From: Chamaecyparis obtusa
Taxonomy: Eukaryota > Streptophyta > Pinopsida > Cupressales > Cupressaceae
Length of the DNA: 64,000 nucleotides
Direction of reading: 5' to 3'
Assembly: GCA_027943335.1 (NCBI GenBank)
Contig: BSBK01001572.1
Location: forward strand, 3,610,932 to 3,674,931
The first letter of the stretch is position 1, and every line of letters begins with the position of its first letter. A program made the translations under genes and the position numbers. Under the pieces are notes generated by a model. The model was given only the letters and a program-made list of their open reading frames with translations, searched no databases and was not told the origin of the DNA. Below, piece by piece: positions 48,881 through 59,826 of this stretch.

Positions 48881-51800
48881 TGTGAGGTCCTATCCTGACC
48901 CATCCTAGTTCAACTTTCATTTTGACATTTGATTCATTAGGATGATACTTTGAGTATAGATATTTGATCTATTTTGGTGTACATATGCTATCATTGGATC
49001 TTATGACATAGTTGTTATAGATTCTTATGGTGATCACGATTAGTCATACTTTTATGTATGCTTGTTTTTGATTCCATGATTATCTATGATATGTGAATTT
49101 TGCATTCTACATTGTTATGACATCTTTCAGTATAATGAATATTGGTGAAATCATGACTCTATGATAAGTTAGGATTACATGCTATGTGAAATACATAATG
49201 TTTTATGAATGCAAATATATATGTATTTGTCAAGTTTAGATGTTACTACTCTATTTTTGAAATGATTATTAATGTGAGATTTTATAATGTACTGACATCG
49301 AATTTGAGTGTGCAGGAACATGGTCATGGTTGTAAGTTGGGGAAACAAGATAGGATCTAAGTGCAATCAATTTGTAACCAAGGTCGACTCTAAGAAGAGT
49401 ATGACCTCATCATATTATGATTTATTTCATAAATGTGATGCCTGTGTGTATATGGTTGGCAATGTTTGAAATATATGTTTGTAAGTAAATTTTATTTTTG
49501 TGAAAATGTATAAATGTATTTGCGCACAAGGCATGCCTAATGTGTTTGTGAAATGTGCTTTAGTGAGGTGTCACTTGAAACCATGTTGATGAAGTCGCAT
49601 GTTGAGTGGAGTATGGACCCCACCCCCCCTCCTTAGTTAGTCTTGAGCATTCCTAAGCTAGGTAGGTGGTTTAAGGGACCAAGAATTGTTGAAACCAATA
49701 CTCCATTTTCGGATGCATGATTAATTGGGGTTTTTGAGAGGGTTTGTGGAGTCCTAGGTTGTGGTTTAGGTTGAATTTGGTGCCCCAAGGCTAGTGCTTG
49801 GGTTAGGGGGCTTATTTCTTTTATTTTCACTTTTCTAGGCCACTTTTATGCCTCTCCAAATGGGCCATTTTTGTTATACACGAAAATGGAGATTGTTGTC
49901 TTGGAACTCTCACCTTTGCATGTGTAAAAATTTATTTCCAAACCTTTAGGAAGGACAAGTGTCACCTTGTCTAGGTTCTAGAAACCTAATTGTTTTGGGA
50001 AGGGAGTTCAGAGAAGAATGTTTGAATGACTTTAGAGGAGGGAGACTTGGAAAGAACACACTTGTTCATTTGGCCTAAGTGAGAATTAGAGAGGGGGAGG
50101 AGAGTTAGATGTTTTGGGAGCTAAGGAGATTTGAGCATAGCAAGCTTGGGAACAAAGAAAGCTCATCTTCAACTCTTCAAATCAGCCTTGTCATAGGAGG
50201 AGGTTGGTGGTTTTCTACTTTGTGATTTTACTTTTATTTTTGTTTATGAATATGCTTTGAAGGAAATGAATTATGAGAAAATTGTAAACTGTTTACCATG
50301 TGTGTGTAACTTTTATTCTTTGTTTTCAGTTTGGAATTTTTTGCTTTCTATCTTGTTGATTTCTTGAATTGTTCATGTTAAGGGTGTGCAAGTTCACTCC
50401 TCATTCTTGGGAGGATTAGAGGAGAACTTGGGGTGAAGGGCATAAGTTGGGATTTCCTTTTTGTATGAGTACATGGTTGTATGGGCACCATGAGAACCTA
50501 CTTATGTTTGTTATGGGGGCCATAAGGAGATTGTGATGCTCATGGATTTGAGCTATTGGGATGGAAGTGCCTTGTGAAGGCTTGTATATTATGCTGATAT
50601 GTTTTTTACTATAAGTTAGGTGTCTCCATAAGGAAGATCCCACCTTCACCCATTATTTGGACTCTATGAAAAAGTCTTTTGTGCAGGCTTGGGAAGGGAG
50701 TAATTTGTGAAAAATCTCTGTTCCAAATTTGTGATGAATGTTCATGTTTTGTGCTGTTTGAGTGTATCCAATCCTATAATTGTTTCCCCAAGCTTGGAGG
50801 TGGCCATGTAATGGCCTTGGTTGGGAGGTGAGCCTCCATGGCCATGTGAAGAAGGCTTTGTGTTTGCAGGTTTGGTTATTGTCTTGAAGAAGTAGTTCAA
50901 GTTTGAAGGATAAAGTTAAAATTGAAATTCCTAAAGACTGTTATAAGTGTAATAGGTTGAGAGAGTTTTGCTTTATACTTTTGTCCTTCTAAATTGTAAT
51001 ATTTGTGAGCTGGAAGCTGGACTGGTTATTTTAGTTCTTTTTTTTAGCCATGGTAAATGTAATTGCTTCAAATAGTAATTTTTTAGTCTCTATAACTATT
51101 AACTGAGTATTAAAATTAATTCTCTGCATACATGTTGGTTAGGTTAGACTTAGACTGGAAAAGTTAGTTTAATTTTATTGCTCAAAGGGAATTAAAATTT
51201 TTTGCAATTAATTAGTTTCCAGTACAATTGTAAAATGAAAGATGTCATGTACAAGAAGGTAAACATAATTAGTTCTGTATTATTTATTGATTTCTTATCT
51301 AAAAAGCTAAAATTCCTGCAACTATGATTAAGTGATTTAATGCTACTAGAAGACTCTTTTGTTATTTCTATGATTTAGATTTTGCCTTAGGAAATTGTAG
51401 TCAAATGTTTTCTTTTTATATTGAAGTGAATAATTCAGAATCAATAGATCAGTGTCCTTTGTTGTAGAATGGATTATATCTTTTTACAGCTTGTGCATAT
51501 TCCACTATCAAAAAATGTTGAAATAAAGAAACCTATAAGTTCATTTGCCAAGAAGAATACAATAGATAGAATTCATTATGAAGGCTAGAGTTTTGTAGAA
51601 TAATTTAGATGATGTATGCACTATGTCAAACTGTAACTTTAGTCTAGGAAGATAATTAATTGCATATGTGAGTGAGCTGATCTATATTTTACTTATATTA
51701 GGAGGTCCCTAGACCTAACCTATTCTTTATCATAAACTGATACACATATGGAGTTGAGTAAGACTTATTTCCTTATGTCAACTGGTATAATTATATACAG

Positions 51801-54060
51801 ACTTATAAATCTAAAACAGTAAGCTACTTTAATAACAGTGACAAATGTATTTTGTATCTCTCTTTATGTTAATCAAATTGAAGGCTATATTTGAAATAAT
51901 TAAACAAGAAGCTATGTATAAAAAAATATATATACATAGCTTTATAAAATCAAACTACACTTCTATTGAAAATCCTGCTTTTATCAATGATGAAATAAAA
52001 TATATAATGTATTATACATATAATAATGTATAATACATAATAACCATATTACCACTAAACAAAAATAATATATAATATAATATTATATATAATATATTAT
52101 ACAATGAACATTGTATAATATATAATAAATAATAATATATTATATATATTCGTATTGCAACCTTAATAAAATAATTAGAAAATTCTATATAATATAATAT
52201 GATATATATTATATACTATACAATGAATATTGTATAATATATAATATAAATAATATATATTATAAAAAAAAGAAAACAAAATGCTGATTTTTGTTTTAAA
52301 AAAAAATATATTGCAAAGAAAGGGGGGGGACCAAAATCCCCCTGTGTTACTTCGGCGCTGTGTGTGCTAACAGCACTGTCGTGACTCTAAGTCACCGTAG
52401 TGCTGAAGCACTGTCATGGATTAGAGCCACGATAGTGACTACAGGCGCGACAGTGCCTTAGCACTGCCGTGGCTACAGTCATGGTAGTGACTTGTCATTG
52501 TCGTGACCTAGCCATGGCCAAGGGGTTTTAAACCCGCCCTAAATCATCTACAAAATAAATTCAAATGGCTTTAAAAAAATGCAGCTCACTTAGGGTTTCA
52601 TACCCTGCCAACGCAAAATAGAAAATAATATATATTATAAAAAAATGTAGTTCGATATTAAAAGATGATCACAAAGATTTTTATTTAGCAGAATATTACT
52701 AGAATGGCTATGCTGTATACATTGAAATACGAGATGAAATTTAAAAAAAATTCCATTAAATTTAAATTGAAGCTCAAATTACTTTTGCCATATTAAAATG
52801 GCAGTTCATATATGATCAAGATGCAACCGATCTGTTAAAATAGATCTGGTCCATTTTCATCTAAATCAGATGTCCAAGACTGAAATGGATGTTAAGCACA
52901 TTCGTACCAGCATGGTAGATCTTTGGATTGAAAGAGAGAGATTCTCTTATGGTATAAGAGATCCCTTGCTCTACTTTTCCCTCTCATATTCTGAGATATT
53001 CAGCTTAGTTCCACATCTTCAACCTTCCCCAGACCCGCACCCACAAAAATAAAAGAAAGAAAACAATAGTGAGAGATTTTTAGGGTTTGGAGAAGTTTTA
53101 TTAAGGCCCCAAACCCTAATTTTGAATTAGGGTTTGGAGGGCCCATTCAATATTATTTAATTTGATTTAAGTAGTTATGTTTCTCTTATGAATTTAATTA
53201 TTGTGTAAGTTGTAGACATTTATATTTATTGTATATAGATAGAGAAATTTAATTAGTGTAATGCTATTTTGTTTCTTTAAGATGGTAATATATTTGTGAA
53301 AGGAATTCTTTTGAAGTTAGTAAATTTTAATTTTTAATATGTTAATAATAATTAAGTTTAATAGTTATGGTAAAGTTTCTCATCTTTATGTTTTAACAAT
53401 ATCGTTAATTATATTAGGTAATGGATTTATTTCTTAGTAATTTTTAATTCGAAGAATTGTAAGTTGCAATAAGTCATTATTGTTCTTTAACTTGTTTATT
53501 ATTATTTTGGTTAAATTCTTATAGTAATCTAAATCCCTTTTTTCTACACAAATTTTATATGAGTAAATTTAGGAACGTTATTTCATTATAATAAATAACA
53601 TTATTAACCTTAGTATTAATGAATTAACATTTTGTAAGGTTTATTGATTTGGAGAAGAAAACGTAATTAATTTGAGTATTAGGTACGACTATTATTTGTA
53701 GGTTTATCTCTATATAATTTATCCTTTAGCAAATTAAATCACTCCTTGTGTACACTTAGGGATAGACCATACTATCTTATAATCAAACATCGTGATGAAG
53801 GGGAAAGTTTATTTCCCCTTAGAACTTTTTCTTTTCCCTTGTCACCTAATGACTTCCGCTATGAAAGGGATGGAGGCACGCCAACACTTGCCTTACGATT
53901 CCTTATGTGTCATTATGTGACTCACCCAAGCGAGCTTATGATCCCAAAGCTTCGCATCGAAGGGATTTTTGTGTAACCTAGTTGTCTTAGGTGTATGTTA
54001 ACGTTGTTTTAAAAAAAAAATTATTGTTGTGTTTTTGTCCGATTTATTTTGGGCATTACA
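48881..54060 (+). repeat. 3' LTR of G2 (5180 bp)
   Basis: Same ends and order of landmarks as 38862-44075, with few substitutions by eye. The poly-G run is shortened (8 G), the 16-bp palindrome is lost, and the hairpin block (50802-50816) and telobox hairpin are intact. It is followed by TGAAC and the rest of copia gag. Confidence 0.92.
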
Positions 54061-54065
54061 TGAAC
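54061..54065 (+). repeat. Target site duplication of G2, right (TGAAC)
   Basis: Second copy of TGAAC; copia gag resumes immediately. Confidence 0.9.
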
Positions 54066-54515
54066 TCTCTAATTATGATAATTTCACTGTTGGAAGTATT
54101 GAAAATGTTGAATTTGCTTTCAAGTCACAGCTAGTTCTAAATAAACCAAAGAAAGAAAAAGAAAGATGCATCAGTGAAAGTGAAAGTGAAAGTGATAGTG
54201 ACACTTTTGATGAAGACGTAGATGATCTAGAAGCTCTTATGGCTAGAAGACTGAGAAGGGGGAAAAGGAAAGTATAAATGTAAACTCCCTATTATATGTT
54301 TTTCATGTAATAAAGTTGGTCATATAGTTGCTAGATGTCCTAATAGGAAGGATAAAGATGATCAAAGGTAAAGAAAATAAAAAGAAAGAAAAGATGACAG
54401 AAGCTACCGATGGAACAAAGATTACAAAGGAAAAGGTAAGAAATCTTGTTAAATTGTTGAAAAAGAGATTGACACTGATAGTGATGATTTTGAAATTGAG
54501 GTAGTCTATGTTGCA
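54066..54515 (+). pseudogene. Copia gag, C-terminal part with zinc knuckle
   Basis: It continues gag after the G2 insertion: SNYDNFTVGSIENVEFAFKS, an acidic serine stretch (ESESESDSDTFDEDVDD), LEALMARRLRRGKRK, then a complete CCHC knuckle CFSCNKVGHIVARC at about 54297-54338 in another frame. A frameshift therefore lies near 54275. The protein packages element RNA. Confidence 0.8.
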
Positions 54516-55889
54516 ATGAAAGATGAATCTAATGAGGATGAGAAAATTGCATTGATATCCCATGTGAACAAGAATGATAAATGGATTATTGATAGTGGCT
54601 ATTCACATCACATGACTGGTGACAAAAATAAGTTTGAAACCTTACATCATTACAGAGGTAAAAGTGTAAAATTTGGTAATGATGCACCATGTCCTATTAG
54701 AGGAAAAGGTTTGATTGAAATGACTGATAAGATATCTTGTGAAAATGCATATTGTGTTGAAGGTCTTAATTACAATTTGTTAAGTGTTGCTCAACTTAAC
54801 AAAACTGGTTACCGAGTGGAATTTCATCACAAGCAAGCTAAAATATTTAATGCTACTGGAGAACTGATTGGAAGTGGAGATCAGACTAGAGGTAATTTGT
54901 TCTATCTTGACCTATCTAAGGAAACATGTTTGATTGCACAACTTGATGATATTTGGTTATGGCATAAAAGGTTGTGTCATGTTAACTTTGACAATCTGGT
55001 AGAGATAAGTAAGAAGAAAAAGGTAAGATGTCTACCTAGATTGAAGAAACTTGAGAATGTGATGTGCAAGGAATGCCAGTTAGGAAAAATGATGAAGTCA
55101 AGTTTCAAGAGAAAATCCTTTACTTCTAAAAACATTTTAGATTTGGTTCATACTGACCTTTATAGACCTATGGGTGTACAAAGTTACTGTGGTGCTAGAT
55201 ACTTTATCTTATTTGTTGATGATCATACTAGGATGATGCATGTGATGTTTCTAAAAGAAAAAATTGAAGCTTTTCAATTCTTTAAGTGGTATTTGGCTAA
55301 AGTTGAAAAGGAGATAGGTAGGAACCTGAAATGTCTTAGATCTGACCGAGGTGGAGAATTTACATCAAATGAATTTAATCTATTTTGCAATGATAGAGTA
55401 ATTAAAAGATAGATGTCTACACCTAGAACACCTCCACATAATGGTATAGCAAAAAGGAGAAATAGATCTATCTTGGATTGTGCAAGGACATTGATGATTG
55501 AAAAGAATGTGGTACAAAAATATTGGAAAGAAGCTATAAGCACTGTTGTCTACACTCTTAACCGGGAAGAGATCAAGAAAGGTACAAATCTGACACCCTA
55601 TGAATTATGGCATGGACATGCACCAAGTGTTAAATACTTTAGAATCTTTGGAAGTAAGTGTTATATATTAAAAGACACTAGGAATAGAAAATTTGATGCT
55701 AAGAGTGATGAAGGCATATTCCTAGGGTACTCCACAAAAAGTAAAGCTTATAAGTGTTTGAACTCTAACACTAACAAAATTGTGGAAAGTGTGAATGTCA
55801 AAATTGATGAGTATGCCAAAAGAAATGAAGTTGACAACAAAAGAGAACCAGAAGATTATAGATCTTTTGTGTACATTGAAGAAGAATAA
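54516..55889 (+). pseudogene. Copia protease and integrase, broken
   Basis: WIIDSGYSHHMTGD (protease, DSG at 54591-54599), then the pre-integrase zinc region (LWHKRLCHVNFDNL...CKECQLGK), then the integrase core: HTDLYRPMG (first D at 55154), VDDHTRMMHV and LRSDRGGEFTSNEF (second D at 55344). A TAG stop at 55410-55412 precedes MSTPRTPPHNGIAKRRNRS, where the third catalytic residue, normally E in GVVERKN, is K (55452-55454). The C-terminal part (YELWHGHAPSVKYFRIFGSK, EGIFLGYSTKSKAYK) is open up to TAA 55887-55889. Confidence 0.88.
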
Positions 55890-55936
55890 GAGGTAAGTAA
55901 CAGACTTGCACTTGATGTTGAGTCTCGGGTAAGCAA

Positions 55937-56062
55937 TGCCGAGCGACAAACAGAAGATGCCGAGCATCAGGAAAACAGTGTCGAGAGAGAACAAGAACAT
56001 GCCGAGCTACAAGAAAATGCTGTTGAGTATTAGCAAGAGGTTGCCGAGAATTCTGAAGTTGA
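55937..56062 (+). repeat. 21-bp tandem repeat encoding a heptad, six units
   Basis: TGCCGAG-type words start at 55937, 55958, 55979, 56000, 56021 and 56042, exactly 21 bases apart. In frame they read as seven-residue units of the form x-A/V-E-x-Q-E-x (NAERQTE, DAEHQEN, HAELQEN). It sits in the linker between integrase and RT. The word CCGAGCATCAG also occurs in the element's own LTR (about 37054). Confidence 0.85.
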
Positions 56063-56285
56063 ATTTGACAATCTTCCTAAGGAACATGGTGAAGTAGAGG
56101 AGAGAACAGCTGAACCTATCTTGGAAAAATATGTAAGAATACATCATAAGCCTGAACAAATAATTGGAGACAAAAATATTGGAATCTAGACCAGAAGTAA
56201 GACTAAGGATCCAACATGTCTACTATGTGAATTTGAACTGAAGACAACTAGAGAAGCATTAGAGAATGGAGACTGGATACAAGAA

Positions 56286-57771
56286 ATGAATGAAGAAATT
56301 GACCAGATTGAGAAGAATGATACTTGGACTCTGGTGCTGAGACCTGAAAACAAAAATGTTATAGGAACAAAGTGGGTATTTCAGAATAAGATGAATGAAA
56401 ATGGTGAAATCACTAGGAACAAAGCTAGGTTGGTATGCAAAGGCTATGCACAAGAAGGAATAGATTATGGGGAGACATTTTCCCCTGTAGCTAGATTGGA
56501 AGGAGTAAGAACTTTGCTTGCATATGCTACTTATAAAGATTTCAAGGTATATCAAATGGATGTCAAGTCTGCATTTTTGAATGGTATACTAGAAGAAGTT
56601 TACATAGAACAACCAAAAGGTTTTATTGATCCAAACATAAGACACATGGTGTGCAAACTGAACAAAGCATTATATGGATTGAAGCAAGCTCCCAGAGCAT
56701 GGTATGAGAGGTTGCACAACTACTTGATAGAGATTGGATTTTCAAAAAAAAATGACACAAGCAATCTGTACATGAAGGATGAAGAAGGTAAAGGTATCCA
56801 TCCTGTTAGCAAAATTTTTTGTTGATGACATTATTTTTGGTGGACAAGATGCATCATGTAAAAATTTCTTAAATGAAATGCAAACTGAATTTGAAATGAG
56901 TATGTTTGGTGAGATCAAATTCTTTGTTGGTTTACAAGTATATCAGAGGAAGAATGGAATTTTCATTACATAGTCTAAGTATGTTAATGAAATACTAAAA
57001 ACTTTTGGGATGGAAGATGCTAAACTAGTGGGAACTCCTATGGTTATTGGACAAAAGTTATCTAAGAATGATGATGCTGTAGAAGTGAATCAGACTTTGT
57101 ATAGATCCATGATTGGAAAATTGTAGTGTGTTGTACATAGTAGACCAGATATTGCATTAGCTATTGGGATTGTGGCAAGATTCTCTGCCAATCTTAAAGA
57201 AACACATATGATGGCCGTGAAAAGAACTATGAGATACTTGAAAGGAATTGCTGACTATGGTCTATATTATAAGAAGGATGAAAAATTTGAACTCTGAGTT
57301 TATATAGATGTTGATTAGGCAAGAAATGTAGATGACAAAAAGAGTACTAGTGGTGGAGCTTTCTTTCTTGGATAGAGATTAGTCTCCTGGACAAGCAAGA
57401 AACAAAATTGCATTTCCCAATCTACTGGCGAGGCCAAGTATGTTGCTGTTGTAGTAAACTGTTCAAACTTGGCATGGATAAAACAATTGTTGATAGGCAT
57501 GAAAGAAGAAATCATTGAACCTGTTGTTATTTTCTGTGACAACACAAGTGCTATCAATATTTCTAAGAATCCAGTGATGCACACTAAGACCAAGCACATT
57601 GCAATCAAGTATCACTACTTGAGAGAATTAGTACAAGATAAAGAAGTCCGAATGGAATATGTGAATACAAAAGAACAATTAGAAAACATATTCACTAAAG
57701 CTTTACCTAGAGAAGCTCATGAGTATTTGAGAAGTCAATTAGGGGTTCTTCCCCTAACTGAGGCTACCTAG
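56286..57771 (+). pseudogene. Copia reverse transcriptase and RNase H, broken
   Basis: [64 protein letters not shown] and [17 protein letters not shown] frameshift at about 56815 precedes the active site FVDDIIFGG. Then GEIKFFVGLQV, SRPDIALAIG and the RNase H region: YIDVD (TAG follows in place of W), STGEAKYVA, FCDNTSAINI, HTKTKHIAIKYHYLRE and IFTKALPREAHEYLR, ending at TAG 57769-57771. Further stops in the second half (near 56971, 57124, 57296, 57316, 57373) are TAG or TGA. It would copy element RNA; inactive here. Confidence 0.9.
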
Positions 57772-58317
57772 ACAAGCTAGGAGCACTGCATCAAATGTGC
57801 TACAGCAGAATATTTGAAAAATTGATGCAGAAGATTGTCACACTTTAGGGCTAGCCTAGAGTTGTGAAGAGAAGCAAAGACAAGGAATCAGTCATAAACA
57901 AGATGATAGAGGGAGAAACACTGAGCTGCACAAATATTATCTACATCTGATGGATGTATGTTTTAGTTGCTACTTTGGCATTTTTGTCAAAGAGGGAGAT
58001 GAACTGATATGATAACACATGATATGAATTGATATGATAACACATGATACTGAAAAGTAAGAGGGAGATGAACAGATGAACTAATGGGAGATGAACTGAT
58101 GGAACTGAAGATAAGGATGATGAATTGAAATGAAGAATCAGGATAGAGGGAGATCTGAATACTTCTGACAGTCATAGAAGTGAGGCTTACAGGATTCTAA
58201 ATTAGAATGAAGCTAAGGATATTATAAAATAATTTTCTGATGGACAGATAAGTTTTTGGATTGGTTGGTAATCCATGTGTTATTCAGGTGATATCATATG
58301 GTGTTGCCATCAATGCC
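57772..58317 (+). other. Copia 3' untranslated region with repeated PPT-like words
   Basis: No ORF. GAGGGAGAT-type purine tracts occur at about 57992, 58061 and 58146, before the genuine tract at 58318. Between the first two, 'gatatgataacacatgata' is tandemly repeated. Confidence 0.7.
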
Positions 58318-58328
58318 AAAGAGGGAGA
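58318..58328 (+). promoter_or_regulatory. Copia polypurine tract
   Basis: AAAGAGGGAGA immediately upstream of the 3' LTR. Confidence 0.85.
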
Positions 58329-58329
58329 T

Positions 58330-59826
58330 TGTTGGAAATTGTAATTGAAACCATTGTTGTATTGTCATTGATGTCAAACCTTAACTGGTAAGACTGTTGC
58401 TACTTAGGAAAGTACTATATATATTTGAGTTTTTCTAAGGGGCTAAGCAAGGTTGGTAACAATAGCACCTAGGGAAAGGTTGAGTTATCTTGATACTGCA
58501 AAGTGTACTTGACTATGTTGCACAATGATGAGATAATGTATTGTTTATCTTAGTAAGATTGAAGACTAAACTGGTAGGCTTAATCGAGCAAAGAATGGAA
58601 AAATCATGTTTAAGCTGAGTAGTGTTTGTGTCGAATGAGTTAGTATATGCCGAGAAAAATTATAGTGTCGACCGAGCATTAGTAAATTGTCGAGGAAGAT
58701 AGTGTAAGTCGAGGATATAGTTTTAGTAATGACCGAGCTTTCTACATGAAGACTAAGTGAATAATCACAGTATTGACCGAGCATCAACAATTTTATATTT
58801 GAAGAAAATTTAATTTTGGAGCCGACATTGTTGAATTCTTGGATTATTTAAAACGTGTTGACATTATTTATTGATTGTTTGGAAGCATTAAATGCATTGT
58901 AAAATATTTTATTGTAAATCTTTAAGAGATTTGAGATGATTCTAGAAAAGGAGTCGAAGAACATGAAGCGGTTAGATTCAATGAATCTGACCTAAGCCTA
59001 AGATCTACGAATGAGATTGAGTGGCAAAAGATGAGTTAACCTAATTGAGGAAAATATAAGGGAATCTGAGCATTTTGATATGCATGTACATGGAGAACAG
59101 AGAATGCTAAAATGAGAAAGTTTTATTGATTGAATAAGCAGAAAAGGCTGAAGGAGAATTGTGGTGATTGCTTGAAGAAAAGTTCCAAGCAGATCAGAGA
59201 TGGAAATGGCAAAGTTTCAAAGTCAATAAACTAGCATTAGTGTATGAAATTGGATCTGATATTTACAAAGTGAGTTGTATATTTTTCAGATAATACTGTT
59301 GCTACTTTCTAACCATTGTAACAGTCAAAATCCTTTTAATAGAAGTTGACCTAATAGTCATATGTTAAAAAATTTAAACAAGGTTGCATTCTAATGGAGT
59401 GTATGTAAGTCCTATGACTAGGCTCACTTTTAATAAGGTGATTGAAATCCTTTAACCGGGTCACACCTGACAGTGTGTATTGTAACCTTTGATAGGGTTG
59501 GCTTTTTACCGAGCTCATTTCAGAAGAGTGAAAATAATAATAGCATGTTACAAAATGGTTTTTCCCAAATTGGGTTTCCACTATAAATCCTGGTGTTAAT
59601 ACTTGTGTGAATGTTTTGGTTTGAACATTACTATGTTTTGCAAGTTAAGTTATAGTTGGGTAGTGGACTGCATTGTTAGATGTTTCTATTATTGAATCAG
59701 TGATGATCGAGTTTGTTTTGGTTTTTGATCTGATTTAAGGATAAGTTTTTGAGATTGTTTTATACATCAGGACCTGAGCATAATTGATTCACCCCCCCCT
59801 CTCTATTGTTCTAAATCATATTAACA
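58330..59826 (+). repeat. 3' LTR of copia element (1497 bp)
   Basis: Near-identical in length to the 5' LTR, with roughly one difference per 20 bases in the parts compared by eye. The CCGAG cluster is present in a different state of erosion (58587-58790), with several TCGAG/CCGAG sites intact here and lost in the other LTR, and vice versa. Confidence 0.9.

Larger units (their letters stand above)
38862..54060 (+). mobile_element. Ty3/gypsy element G2, nested in copia gag
   Basis: A 15,199-bp element with LTRs of 5214 and 5180 bp, TSD TGAAC, primer binding site and polypurine tract. Its internal region is related to G1 over its whole length (for example [32 protein letters not shown]), while the LTRs share only short blocks, so it is a sister subfamily. 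Coding capacity is better kept than in G1: RT and integrase cores retain their catalytic aspartates. Stops and frameshifts still inactivate it. It is the youngest insertion in this nest. Confidence 0.92.
36712..59826 (+). mobile_element. Ty1/copia element, decayed, hosting nested G2
   Basis: The outer element spans 23.1 kb, of which 15.2 kb is nested G2, leaving about 7.9 kb of its own. LTRs are 36712-38207 and 58330-59826. Flanks are AACAT (36707-36711) and AACAC (59827-59831), a 5-bp duplication with one change inside the satellite monomer. Domain order gag, protease, integrase, RT, RNase H identifies Ty1/copia. Stops, a lost integrase glutamate and frameshifts inactivate it. Confidence 0.92.
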
